From: Streptomyces kanamyceticus
Lineage (GTDB): Bacteria > Actinomycetota > Actinomycetes > Streptomycetales > Streptomycetaceae
NCBI RefSeq assembly: GCF_008704495.1
Contig: NZ_CP023699.1
Coordinates: 6,200,001 to 6,264,000, forward strand
Direction: 5' to 3'
DNA: 64,000 bases
Shown: positions 43,544 through 51,473 of the stretch, piece by piece
How positions within the stretch are numbered: the first letter of the stretch is position 1
Layout of the letters: the number at the start of each line of letters is the position of its first letter
Position numbers and translations under genes: made by a program
The notes under the pieces: model-generated
Database searches by the model: none
Told to the model about the DNA's origin: nothing
The model's input: the letters and a program-made list of their open reading frames with translations, nothing else

Positions 43544-44866
43544 GTGGGTGTGGGTGCAGTAGGCAAGGGGATTGGGGGCGCGGTAGTGGGCAGGCCGAAG
43601 GACTGGGGACTCATAGGTCTTCCCAAAGATCCGACGCCAGGTGATGCGGAGGTGCTCCTTGAGTGGCAGCGCTTCTTCCGCCGACGGCAACGCGATGCCC
43701 AGGACGCTCTGGACCGACTGTCGAAGGTCGTGGACAAGTTGCCTTCGGCCGACCTGGAGAGCACGTGGTTCACCGCGGTGTGGGGGCGGCTCAACTTCCT
43801 CAAAGATCAGCTTCTACCTGAAGTCGTTGCGCATCGGCTGGCCGCTGATGCGATCAAGGACTTCCGGCGCGCCCTGAAGGAATGCCAGACAGAGGCGGAC
43901 AAGGCTTTGGGGAACGCCCGCGCGGTGTTCAAGGCCCATGACGGCACAGGTGAGGAACTGGTACACAGCGCCAAGGGGAAGGCCGAACTGGCTGGTTCGG
44001 ACCACCATGCCGCAGCCACTCAGCTGGTGAGGGTGCTTGAGGATTCATGCCGGACCCTGGTGAACATAATCTTCGACAATATTCATCACACGAACGACAC
44101 CGCGTTCGAGCCTGAGCCGAGCTTCGCGACGAGGTATTTCCGCCAAGTCCTGACCGACGTCTACGCTTTGGCGGGCATCACCGCCAATACCTTGGACGGG
44201 GCCACTCAGGTAGGCATGGACGTCGAATCCATGATGATGCTTGGCGGTCCGGGTGCCGGTGGCATGAGCGCCGGCGGGGCATGGGCACTTGCGGGGAGCC
44301 GTAGCGCTTACGGAGGGCTTTCGGGGGCCTACGCGTATGGGGTCAACCCGTACAAGGATTACGGTGTCGATGTCGAGAAGCTCGATGCGCACTGGCTCAA
44401 GAAGAACTGGAAGAACTACGACCAGAAGTGGAATCGGAAGGGGCCGAAGCCGCCGAAGCTCCGAGAGATAGATCCCGCGGTGGAGGAGACACTGGGCGGG
44501 CACTCTATCGAAAGGCACGTGGGAAAGAGCAATCGAGCCCTGCGTGACCGCTTGAAGGATGAGGACATTCCCGCAGCTTCCACCTACGGAAGCTTCACTG
44601 AAGCCAAGAAGTACATGAACAAAGTCGCTCAGGGGAATAAGCGGAAAATTGAGGAGTGGTTGAAGAGCGGGAAAGGTGGAGACAGGGGGACCGAGACTTT
44701 TACTTCTCAGTTCCCTGGAGAGGAGATCGGGAGGCGGATTACCAAGGACGAAGCGAAACTTGGGAAGGAGCCTAGTTCTTCCGATCAGGCTACTATCGTG
44801 TTGAAGAGGGATGCCGATGCCCCGGGTGGATATATTGTGGTGACTTCCTTCCCTGGTTCGCCGTAA
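43544..44866 (+). CDS. polymorphic toxin: T7SS-type N-terminus, CdiA-type RNase A C-terminus
   Basis: 440 residues. The N-terminal RPKDWGLIGLPKDPTPGD followed by helices (EWQRFFRRRQRDAQDALDRL) matches the T7SS_signal type of exported actinobacterial toxins (recalled). A helical region (to about 235) and a Gly/Ala-rich spacer (MLGGPGAGGMSAGGAW) follow. From about residue 305 the C-terminus has GGHSIERHVGKS, STYGSFTEAKKYMNKV and YIVVTSFPGSP, the signature of bacterial CdiA-CT RNase A toxins (PF18431). It should cleave RNA, probably tRNA, in target cells. Start GTG 43544; GTG 43586 with GGGGG upstream is an alternative. AT-richer than neighbours. Confidence 0.82.
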   Translation: MGVGAVGKGIGGAVVGRPKDWGLIGLPKDPTPGDAEVLLEWQRFFRRRQRDAQDALDRLSKVVDKLPSADLESTWFTAVWGRLNFLKDQLLPEVVAHRLAADAIKDFRRALKECQTEADKALGNARAVFKAHDGTGEELVHSAKGKAELAGSDHHAAATQLVRVLEDSCRTLVNIIFDNIHHTNDTAFEPEPSFATRYFRQVLTDVYALAGITANTLDGATQVGMDVESMMMLGGPGAGGMSAGGAWALAGSRSAYGGLSGAYAYGVNPYKDYGVDVEKLDAHWLKKNWKNYDQKWNRKGPKPPKLREIDPAVEETLGGHSIERHVGKSNRALRDRLKDEDIPAASTYGSFTEAKKYMNKVAQGNKRKIEEWLKSGKGGDRGTETFTSQFPGEEIGRRITKDEAKLGKEPSSSDQATIVLKRDADAPGGYIVVTSFPGSP

Positions 44867-44933
44867 GTGTTTTTGATGAAATGGATCGCATCGCATGTCC
44901 GAAAATCAAGAGGGCCCTGTGCGCGGAGGTGAT

Positions 44934-45641
44934 ATGGGTATCGTCTTTCGTGAGCTCCCAGAGCTTCTGCGTGCTTATGTCGCGACACAGGTGAAGAATT
45001 ATTCTCGTGATGGCTCGCTGATGCCGCCGGGGGATCTGGACACGGTCGATGTGCCGTCCCTGGCGATGCGGACGTACTTGCGGGTGGCGGCTCTCCACCC
45101 TGGGCGAGCCGGTCGGGCCGTATCTGAGATTGAGGCCCTGCTGGAACTGGGGCCGGTGGATGAGGTGTTCGAAGCACTCGATGACGCTGGTGTGACCCCA
45201 GAGTCGCTCAGGTCCTCGGACGGCAAGGATCCTGACGAGTTCTTCGAGCTGATGTTGCCGCACTTGCGGAAGTTCATCGCGGCCGGTGAACAGGTCCAGG
45301 AAGTGATCCCGGAGTCCAGTTGGGAGTGGCGGGAGCGGTATGAGGCCATCGGCAGGCTGATGAGTGGAGGATTCCATCAGGACTGCCTCCACTTCTTCCC
45401 CGACCGCGATGCTGTCATCGACGGATATTTCGTGGGTGAGCAACCTGAATTTGTTCGGGACATGCTGAAGGACATCGATGCCCTGCGGTCCTTGGTTCCT
45501 GCCGACGATGATCTGGAATGGGCTCTCCGTGGCATGGGATGCGGCCTTTTGGCGCCGCGAGGGATGACTTACTGGCAATGGATGGATCACATCGAAGGTC
45601 ACCTTCGAAGCAAGTTGCGGGAGTGGTCACGCGGACAGTGA
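44934..45641 (+). CDS. probable immunity protein for the RNase A toxin (CdiI-like)
   Basis: 235 residues, directly downstream of the toxin. The C-terminal part, with FHQDCLHFFPDRDAVIDGY, then FVRDMLKDIDALRSLV and WQWMDHIEGHLRSKL, resembles CDI immunity proteins (CdiI_2 type). The N-terminal half (to about 125), acidic and helical, is not needed for that match and may be an extra domain. ATG 44934 is chosen because GGAGG lies just before it; an in-frame ATG at 44895 is weaker. Acidic overall, as expected for binding a basic RNase. Codon use is less GC-biased than the flanking core genes. Confidence 0.72.
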   Translation: MGIVFRELPELLRAYVATQVKNYSRDGSLMPPGDLDTVDVPSLAMRTYLRVAALHPGRAGRAVSEIEALLELGPVDEVFEALDDAGVTPESLRSSDGKDPDEFFELMLPHLRKFIAAGEQVQEVIPESSWEWRERYEAIGRLMSGGFHQDCLHFFPDRDAVIDGYFVGEQPEFVRDMLKDIDALRSLVPADDDLEWALRGMGCGLLAPRGMTYWQWMDHIEGHLRSKLREWSRGQ

Positions 45642-45698
45642 TGTTGTTGCAGCGCCACCTAGGCGTCGTCCGTGCAGATGTAAGCGCGGGCGCGAAGC

Positions 45699-45714
45699 AC
45701 TCCGCTTGCGGAGT
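45699..45714. promoter_or_regulatory. short perfect palindrome after the immunity gene
   Basis: ACTCCGC-TT-GCGGAGT, seven-base arms with two bases between. It lies 58 bp beyond the immunity stop and 168 bp before narK. It could be an operator or part of the island boundary; too short a loop for a terminator. Confidence 0.35.
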
Positions 45715-45732
45715 CGATGGGTAGGAGGAGCG

Positions 45733-45816
45733 ATGGGCCGACGCGTTCCTCACCGCCCCGCCCGGCCCCAAGTGAGAGCAACGTTCCCCGGCGGTCACCG
45801 CCCGGCACGGGGATGA
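45733..45816 (+). CDS. possible short leader peptide upstream of narK
   Basis: An ATG preceded by AGGAGGAGC, the best ribosome site in the region, opens a 27-codon frame ending in TGA at 45814, 65 bp before narK. The peptide is rich in Arg and Pro (GRRVPHRPARPQVRATF) and could be a translated leader affecting narK expression. It may equally be chance. No homology is claimed. Confidence 0.25.
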   Translation: MGRRVPHRPARPQVRATFPGGHRPARG

Positions 45817-45881
45817 AATCCGGTCTCCCTACCTTCGGCCACATCAGCCGCTGCCCGTGGACGAACCCGTGGAGGCATGTG

Positions 45882-47258
45882 ATGTGGATCGAGCGGTGGG
45901 ACCCCGAGGACGAGCGGTTCTGGAAGGAGGAGGGTGGGGAGCGGGTCGCTCGGCGGAATTTGGCGTTTTCCGTGGTGTCCGAGCACATCGGGTTCTCCGT
46001 GTGGAGCCTGTGGTCCGTGATGGTGCTGTTCATGGGGCCCGAGTACGGGATCGACGCGGCCGGGAAGTTCTTCCTGGTGTCGATGGCGACGCTCGTGGGG
46101 GCCGTTGTCCGGGTGCCCTACACCTTTGCCGTCGCCCGGTTCGGTGGGCGGAACTGGACCGTCATCGCCGCGTCCCTCCTGCTGCTCCCGACCGTCGCCG
46201 CCTTCGTCGTCATGGAGCCGGGGACCTCGTACGCCACCTTCATGGTGTGTGCCCTGCTCACCGGGGTGGGCGGCGGGAACTTCGCGTCCAGCATGACCAA
46301 CATCAACGCGTTCTTCCCGCTGCGGGAGAAGGGGTGGGCGCTCGGCATCAACGCGGGGGGCGGGAACATCGGCGTGCCCGTCGTGCAGCTCGTCGGGCTC
46401 GCCGCCATCGGGGCCGGTGGCGGGCCCCGGCTCGTGCTGGGGATCTACATCCCGCTCATCGTCGGCTCCGTCGTCTGCGCCTTCCGGTACATGGACAGCA
46501 TTTCGTCCGTGCGGAACGACACGGGGGCAGCCAAGGCGGCCGTGCGAGAGGCGCATACGTGGATCATGGCTCTGCTCTACGTAGGGACCTTCGGATCCTT
46601 CATCGGGTACAGCTTCGCGTTCGGGCTCGTGCTCCAGACGCAGTTCGGGCGCACGCCCCTCGAAGCCGCGCAGATCACCTTCATCGGGCCGCTGCTCGGC
46701 TCGCTGATCAGGCCCGTGGGCGGGCGGCTCGCCGACCGGTTCGGCGGGGCGCGCATCACGCTGGGGAACTTCGTGGGAATGGGGGCCGCCACGGGTGTGG
46801 TGGTCGTCGCTTCCGTACGGGAGTCGCTGCCGCTGTTCGTCGGCGCGTTCATCGCGCTGTTCGTCCTCACCGGGCTCGGCAACGGCTCGACGTACAAGAT
46901 GATCCCCGGGATCTTCCAGGCCAAGGCCGAGGGGAAGGGGTTGGAAGGGGAAGCCGCCGCAGTTTACGGGCGGCGGCTTTCCGGGGCCGCCATGGGGCTC
47001 ATCGGGGCCGTCGGCGCGCTCGGCGGGCTCGGCATCAACCTCGCGCTGCGGCAGTCCTTCCAGACGGTGGGGTCGGGGACCGGCGCCTTCGTCTCCTTCC
47101 TCGGGTTCTATGTCGCGTGCTCCGTCGTGACGTGGGCCGTATATCTTCGGCGGCGTACGAGGCGGGGGTCGGGGCAGGGTCCTGGCCCGGGCGAGGCCCG
47201 GGGTGCGGGCGAGCCGGGCGCCGCGGAGAAGGCCCAGGTCAGGTACGCCGAGGTGTGA
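45882..47258 (+). CDS. narK: nitrate/nitrite MFS transporter NarK
   Basis: 458 residues, twelve predicted spans. It starts WIERWDPEDERFWKEEGGERVARRNLAFSV and has the nitrate-signature glycine-rich stretches GVGGGNFASSMTNINAFFP and INAGGGNIGVP. The second half has GRLADRFGGARITL. These are characteristic of NarK/NasA nitrate-nitrite porters. ATG 45882 has GGAGG six bases upstream; the longer frame is intergenic. Next to nnaR, the same pair as in S. coelicolor (recalled), consistent with nitrate assimilation. Confidence 0.93.
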   Translation: MWIERWDPEDERFWKEEGGERVARRNLAFSVVSEHIGFSVWSLWSVMVLFMGPEYGIDAAGKFFLVSMATLVGAVVRVPYTFAVARFGGRNWTVIAASLLLLPTVAAFVVMEPGTSYATFMVCALLTGVGGGNFASSMTNINAFFPLREKGWALGINAGGGNIGVPVVQLVGLAAIGAGGGPRLVLGIYIPLIVGSVVCAFRYMDSISSVRNDTGAAKAAVREAHTWIMALLYVGTFGSFIGYSFAFGLVLQTQFGRTPLEAAQITFIGPLLGSLIRPVGGRLADRFGGARITLGNFVGMGAATGVVVVASVRESLPLFVGAFIALFVLTGLGNGSTYKMIPGIFQAKAEGKGLEGEAAAVYGRRLSGAAMGLIGAVGALGGLGINLALRQSFQTVGSGTGAFVSFLGFYVACSVVTWAVYLRRRTRRGSGQGPGPGEARGAGEPGAAEKAQVRYAEV

Positions 47259-47361
47259 CGTAACACGGTGGACATCACGGTGATCCTGGCCCGTCACGCG
47301 CCGTTGACAGGCTCGGACGTCCGCCGCCACGCACACACCACGGACGGGACGAGAGCGGAGC

Positions 47362-48519
47362 ATGCACGCCACCACTTCAGGGAACGCGAAACCGGCGAAC
47401 GAACCGCTCGCCGGGTTCACCGTCGGCGTGACCGCGGCCCGGCGCGCCGACGAGCTCGGCGCGCTCCTCCAGCGGCGCGGCGCCACCGTCCTGCACGCGC
47501 CCGCGCTGCGCATCGTGCCGCTCGCCGACGACAGTGAACTCCTCACCGCCACCAAGGAGTTGCTCGGCCATGCGCCCGACATCGTGATCGCCACCACCGC
47601 CATCGGGTTCCGCGGCTGGATCGAGGCCGCCGATGGGTGGGGGCTCGGCGAGGCGCTCCTGGGGTGTCTGCGTGGGGTCGAACTCCTCGCGCGCGGGCCC
47701 AAGGTGAAGGGCGCGGTGCGGGCCGCCGGTCTCACCGAGGAGTGGTCGCCGTCCTCGGAGTCCATGGCCGAGGTCCTGGACCGGCTGCTCGGGCAGGGCG
47801 TGGCCGGGCGGCGCGTCGCGCTCCAGCTGCACGGGGAGCCGCTGCCCGGCTTCGTCGAGGCGCTGCGGGCCGGGGGAGCGGAGGTCGTCGTGGTGCCCGT
47901 CTACCGGTGGCTGCCGCCGGAGGACCTCGCGCCGGTGGACCGGCTGCTCGACGCGACGGTCGCGCGGAGCGTGGACGCGCTGACGTTCACCAGCGCGCCC
48001 GCCGTCGCCTCGCTGCTCGCGCGCGCCGACGAGCGGGGCATGCGCGACGAGCTGCTCGCGGCGCTCGGCCACGACGTGCTCGCCGCGTGCGTGGGGTCGG
48101 TGACCGCGCTGCCGCTGCAGTCGCTCGGCGTGGACACCGTGCAGCCGGAGCGGTTCAGGATCGGCCCGCTCGTCCAGCTGCTCTGCCGTGAACTGCCGTC
48201 CCGCGCACGGGTGTTGCCCGTCGCGGGCCACCGCGTCGAGATCCGCGGCCACGCGGTCCTCGTCGACGACGAGCTGCGGTCCTTGCCGCCCGCGGGGATG
48301 GCGCTGCTGCGGGCCCTCGCGCGCCGCCCCGGCTGGGTGGTCGCCCGTGCCGAGCTGCTGCGCGCGCTGCCGGGCGCGGGCCGCGACGAGCACGCGGTGG
48401 AGACGGCGATGGCCCGGCTGCGCACGGCACTCGGTGCCCCGAAGCTGATCCACACGGTGGTCAAGCGCGGCTACCGGCTCGCGGTCGACCCGGCGGCCGG
48501 GTCCAAGTACGCGGGCTGA
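47362..48519 (+). CDS. nnaR: NnaR: uroporphyrinogen-III synthase-like domain fused to a winged-helix DNA-binding domain
   Basis: 385 residues. Residues 15-260 have the HemD fold (GFTVGVTAARRADELGALLQRRG, DALTFTSAPAVASLL). Residues about 285-378 are an OmpR-type effector domain ending IHTVVKRGYRLAV. In S. coelicolor this fusion is NnaR, a GlnR target that activates nitrate/nitrite assimilation (literature, from memory). The HemD part may sense a tetrapyrrole rather than catalyse. A degenerate GTAAC-N6-GACAT at 47260-47275 might be a GlnR site. It follows narK by 103 bp. The 3' end overlaps the convergent DUF1772 gene by 49 bp. Confidence 0.9.
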   Translation: MHATTSGNAKPANEPLAGFTVGVTAARRADELGALLQRRGATVLHAPALRIVPLADDSELLTATKELLGHAPDIVIATTAIGFRGWIEAADGWGLGEALLGCLRGVELLARGPKVKGAVRAAGLTEEWSPSSESMAEVLDRLLGQGVAGRRVALQLHGEPLPGFVEALRAGGAEVVVVPVYRWLPPEDLAPVDRLLDATVARSVDALTFTSAPAVASLLARADERGMRDELLAALGHDVLAACVGSVTALPLQSLGVDTVQPERFRIGPLVQLLCRELPSRARVLPVAGHRVEIRGHAVLVDDELRSLPPAGMALLRALARRPGWVVARAELLRALPGAGRDEHAVETAMARLRTALGAPKLIHTVVKRGYRLAVDPAAGSKYAG

Positions 48520-49040
48520 GCCGCGCGGTCCCTGCCGAGCAGCACGAGGGCCCGTACGAGGAGCGCGGAGGCGACGGTGCAGAGCACGGCCCGCACCACG
48601 TTCCAGGCCACCCACGCGTCCTCGAACCGCTCGCGCACGGCGGCCGGATCGGCGATCTTCCCGGGGTCGCCCGCGTCGGCTAGGTCGTTGTTCAGGGGGA
48701 CGTTCACGCCCGACGTCAGGAGGAACGCGGCGGCGTACGCGAGCAGGGCCGCGAGCACCCACCAGCGCAGCGACGTGCGGCGCAGCTGCCACGCGGCGAC
48801 CGCGGTGAGGACGAGGGCCCCGAAGAAGCCCGCGAAGAAGACGGGGTTCTGGATGACGTCGTTGATGTTCTGCATCACCTCTATGTAGACGCGGTCGCCG
48901 CTGCGGGCGAGCGCGGGCATCACGGCGCACGCGAAGGCGTAGAAGGTGCCCGCCATCAGCCCCATGGCCACCGCCGCGATGCCCAGCACCACCCCTGCGG
49001 AGCCGCGTCCCTGACGTGCCGTCACTCGATTCTGTGTCAT
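48471..49040 (-). CDS. DUF1772 family membrane protein
   Basis: 189 residues, four predicted spans. It has GLMAGTFYAFACAVMPALARSG, the first-span signature of DUF1772 (anthrone oxygenase-related family), and VNVPLNNDLAD in the second half. Function in bacteria is largely unknown. The ATG at 49040 has no Shine-Dalgarno. Divergent from the CGNR gene, and its last 49 bp lie inside nnaR. Confidence 0.8.
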   Translation of the reverse strand: MTQNRVTARQGRGSAGVVLGIAAVAMGLMAGTFYAFACAVMPALARSGDRVYIEVMQNINDVIQNPVFFAGFFGALVLTAVAAWQLRRTSLRWWVLAALLAYAAAFLLTSGVNVPLNNDLADAGDPGKIADPAAVRERFEDAWVAWNVVRAVLCTVASALLVRALVLLGRDRAAQPAYLDPAAGSTASR

Positions 49041-49231
49041 GGGGAGAGTCAACAAGCCGGGCGCGCCCGAGGCCATGGCCTCGCGTCGCGCCGCCATACG
49101 CGACCGTCTCGCCGGGCCGTGCGCGAGCGTCCCGCCCGGTGGCAGGGGTTCCGGACCAGCCCCGGGAAGTGCACTGTAGGGGTACGCAACGGCACTCACT
49201 CACCGGTAACCCCCAAGGCGGTGACAGGCGC

Positions 49232-49819
49232 ATGGCGTTGGGCACGGACCCGGCTCCGTACGAGCTCCGATTCGACTCCGGGCGCAGCTGTCTGGATCTC
49301 GTGGCGACGAACCATCCCGTGGAACGGCTCGACTCGGTGGCGCGGCTGCGCGCCTGGCTCGCGGGCACGGGCCTGGTCCCGGCGGCCGCGCGGCTGCCCG
49401 AAGCGGGTCCGCAGTGGCTCGCGGCCTTCCGTGAACTGCGCGGCCACATCGCCCAGTTGGTGCACGGCGAGCTCGACGGCAGGCCCGCCGACGCCGCGCT
49501 GGAGCGGGTCAACGCGCTGGCCGCCGCCGCGCCCCCCGCCCCGCGCGCGGTCCGCAGCGCGGAGGGTGCCCTGGTCCGCGTCCTGTGCGGCGAACCCAAC
49601 TGCGCCGCGCTGGTCGCCGCCGTCGCCAGGGACGCCGTCGAGCTGCTCACCGACCCGGCGGCCCGCGCGCTGCTGCGCCAGTGCGAGGGCGACAACTGCC
49701 CCATCGTGTACCTCGACACGTCGCGCGGGCGCCGCCGACGCTGGTGCTCCAGCGAGGTGTGCGGCAACCGGGAGCGGGTGGCACGGCACCGCCGCAGGGC
49801 GGCGCTCGCCCGGACGTAG
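49232..49819 (+). CDS. CGNR zinc-finger (ABATE) domain protein
   Basis: 195 residues. N-terminal stress-induced ABATE domain: RFDSGRSCLDLVATN. C-terminal zinc-binding and DNA-binding motif: CEGDNCPIVYLDTSRGRRRRWCSSEVCGNRERVARHRRR, given as one contiguous finger region ending in the CGNR signature (about residues 150-190). Such proteins are transcriptional regulators. ATG 49232; divergent from the DUF1772 gene, which it may control. A tandem repeat begins one base after its stop. Confidence 0.88.
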   Translation: MALGTDPAPYELRFDSGRSCLDLVATNHPVERLDSVARLRAWLAGTGLVPAAARLPEAGPQWLAAFRELRGHIAQLVHGELDGRPADAALERVNALAAAAPPAPRAVRSAEGALVRVLCGEPNCAALVAAVARDAVELLTDPAARALLRQCEGDNCPIVYLDTSRGRRRRWCSSEVCGNRERVARHRRRAALART

Positions 49820-49820
49820 C

Positions 49821-49930
49821 CGCAAGAACGCCCGCAAGACGCCCGCAAGAACGCCCGCGAGAACGCCCGCGAGAACGCCCGCGAGAACGCCCGCGAGAAC
49901 GCCCGCGAGAACGCAACCGCGAGAACGCTC
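49821..49930. repeat. 12-bp tandem repeat array, about nine units
   Basis: Units of CGCGAGAACGCC (or CGCAAGAACGCC) repeat head to tail; five central copies from 49856 to 49915 are almost identical. One early unit is 11 bp. It starts directly after the CGNR stop and ends about 90 bp before sigU. Its 12-bp period keeps one frame open (Arg-Thr-Pro-Ala type repeats) but no start or ribosome site supports translation. Confidence 0.9.
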
Positions 49931-50018
49931 CCCGGAGTTGAACGCCGCTCGCCCCGTCTACGTACCTCCGTCATGAGACCCGTCCGAAGCGCCCGAAGCG
50001 CGGACACCGGAGGTGCGC

Positions 50019-50594
50019 GTGCGCAAGGATTCCGCCGTGGCCGATGAACGCCCGCCCTCGCCCCGACATCGCCTCGGTCAACCCAAGGGCCCGGACGAGG
50101 AGTTGATGCGCGCGCTCTACCGTGAGCACGCGGGTCCCCTTCTCGCCTATGTGCTCCGCCTGGTGGCGGGAGACCGGCAGCGCGCCGAGGATGTCGTGCA
50201 GGAGACGCTCATCCGTGCCTGGAAGAACGCCGGTCAGCTCAACCGTGCGACCGGTTCGGTACGCCCCTGGCTGGTGACGGTCGCCCGGCGCATCGTCATC
50301 GACGGCCACCGCAGTCGGCAGGCCCGGCCGCAGGAGGTCGATCCGTCGCCGCTGGAGGTCATCCCCGCGGAGGACGAGATCGATAAGGCGCTGTGGCTGA
50401 TGACGCTCTCGGACGCGCTGGAGGACCTGACTCCCGCTCATCGAGAGGTACTTGTCGAGACCTACTTCAAAGGGCGTACGGTCAATGAGGCGGCCCAGGC
50501 CCTTGGCATCCCCAGCGGCACGGTCCGTTCGCGGGTCTTCTACGCGCTTCGCTCGATGAAGCTGGCGCTCGAGGAGCGGGGGGTGACGGCATGA
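50019..50594 (+). CDS. sigU: ECF sigma factor SigU
   Basis: 191 residues. Region 2: LMRALYREHAGPLLAYVLRLVAGDRQRAEDVVQETLIRAWKN. Region 4: ALEDLTPAHREVLVETYFKGRTVNEAAQALGIPSGTVRSRVFYALRSM, the helix-turn-helix for -35 recognition; both are quoted by their ends only as guides. GTG 50019 has GGAGG five bases upstream; GTG 50037 is an alternative. Its stop overlaps rsuA (ATGA). Position and pairing match sigU of S. coelicolor (recalled), which controls envelope and secretion functions when freed from RsuA. Confidence 0.9.
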   Translation: MRKDSAVADERPPSPRHRLGQPKGPDEELMRALYREHAGPLLAYVLRLVAGDRQRAEDVVQETLIRAWKNAGQLNRATGSVRPWLVTVARRIVIDGHRSRQARPQEVDPSPLEVIPAEDEIDKALWLMTLSDALEDLTPAHREVLVETYFKGRTVNEAAQALGIPSGTVRSRVFYALRSMKLALEERGVTA

Positions 50595-51385
50595 CCGAGT
50601 CCTACGGCCAACATGACGCGCGGCAGGACGACAGCATCCACGAGACCGTCGGTGCCTACGCCCTCGGGGTCCTCGACGACGCCGACGCGACGCGGTTCGA
50701 GGAGCACCTCGCCGACTGCGAGGACTGCCAGCACCAGCTGGAGGAGTTCTCCGGCATGGAGCCGATGCTGGCCGCGCTCGCGGACTTCCCTGGGCCGCGC
50801 GGCCTGCCGGAGATCGGTGAGCAGCTCGCCGTCCGGCCGAGCCCCCGCCTCGCCGAGCGCCTCGTCGACGAGGTGGCCCTCAAGCGCGAGCACCGGCGCA
50901 GGCGCGGCCTGTACCTGGTCGCGGCGGCGGCCGCGCTGATCGTCGGGGGCCCGCTCACCGTGCTCGCGGTCACCGACGACGGCGGCACGAAGCGGAGCGC
51001 GGCCTACCCGCACTCGTCGAGCCCCGCCGAGGACGCCTTCTTCCACCACATGACGGACAAGTACCGGGCCACGGACCCCAGGACCAAGGTCACCGCCACG
51101 GTCGGCACGGAGGGGAAGGCCTGGGGCACCCACGCCGTCCTGGAGCTGAAGAACGTCAAGGGCCCCCTCAAGTGCTCGCTGATCGCGGTCGGCAAGGACG
51201 GCGAGAAGGAGACGGTGACCACCTGGTCGGTGCCGAAGTGGGGGTACGGCATCAAGGACAGCCCGAACAAATGGGCGCGCACCCCTCTGTACGTCCACGG
51301 GGGCGCGGCCATGGACCGCAACGACATCGACCACTTCGAGGTGACCACTTTCGACGGCAAACGCCTGGTCACGGTGGACGCGTAA
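50591..51385 (+). CDS. rsuA: anti-sigma factor RsuA
   Basis: 264 residues. The N-terminal zinc-binding anti-sigma (ZAS) motif reads HETVGAYALGVL then EEHLADCEDCQHQLEEF, with the H-x3-C-x2-C arrangement that binds the sigma factor. One membrane span (LYLVAAAAALIVGGPLTVLAV, about 116-136) leads to an extracellular domain of about 125 residues with no known fold, probably the signal input. ATG 50591 overlaps the sigU stop (ATGA), ensuring stoichiometric synthesis. Confidence 0.9.
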   Translation: MTESYGQHDARQDDSIHETVGAYALGVLDDADATRFEEHLADCEDCQHQLEEFSGMEPMLAALADFPGPRGLPEIGEQLAVRPSPRLAERLVDEVALKREHRRRRGLYLVAAAAALIVGGPLTVLAVTDDGGTKRSAAYPHSSSPAEDAFFHHMTDKYRATDPRTKVTATVGTEGKAWGTHAVLELKNVKGPLKCSLIAVGKDGEKETVTTWSVPKWGYGIKDSPNKWARTPLYVHGGAAMDRNDIDHFEVTTFDGKRLVTVDA

Positions 51386-51406
51386 CGCACGGGAGTGCAC
51401 AAGAAG

Positions 51407-51470
51407 GGCCCCTTTCGCGTACGGTGGACGGCTGCTCATTACGGGCGAGCAGCACGTCTTGAAAGGGGCC
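51407..51470 (+). promoter_or_regulatory. nested hairpin covering the ribosome site of the HelD-like gene
   Basis: Outer arms GGCCCCTTTC (51407-51416) and GAAAGGGGCC (51461-51470) are exact complements. Inside, GCTGCTC (51431-51437) pairs with GAGCAGC (51447-51453). The right outer arm contains the AAAGGGG Shine-Dalgarno of GTG 51474, so folding would hide it. Transcription from rsuA, or from a promoter inside, could expose or mask translation. Confidence 0.55.
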
Positions 51471-51473
51471 TCG

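Noticed and set aside
47260..47275. GlnR box before nnaR
   Set aside because: Only GTAAC fits well; the second half is GACAT rather than GAAAC, so it is kept as a weak note only.
49821..49930. Possible CRISPR array
   Set aside because: The 12-bp units are contiguous without spacers, and there are no cas genes.
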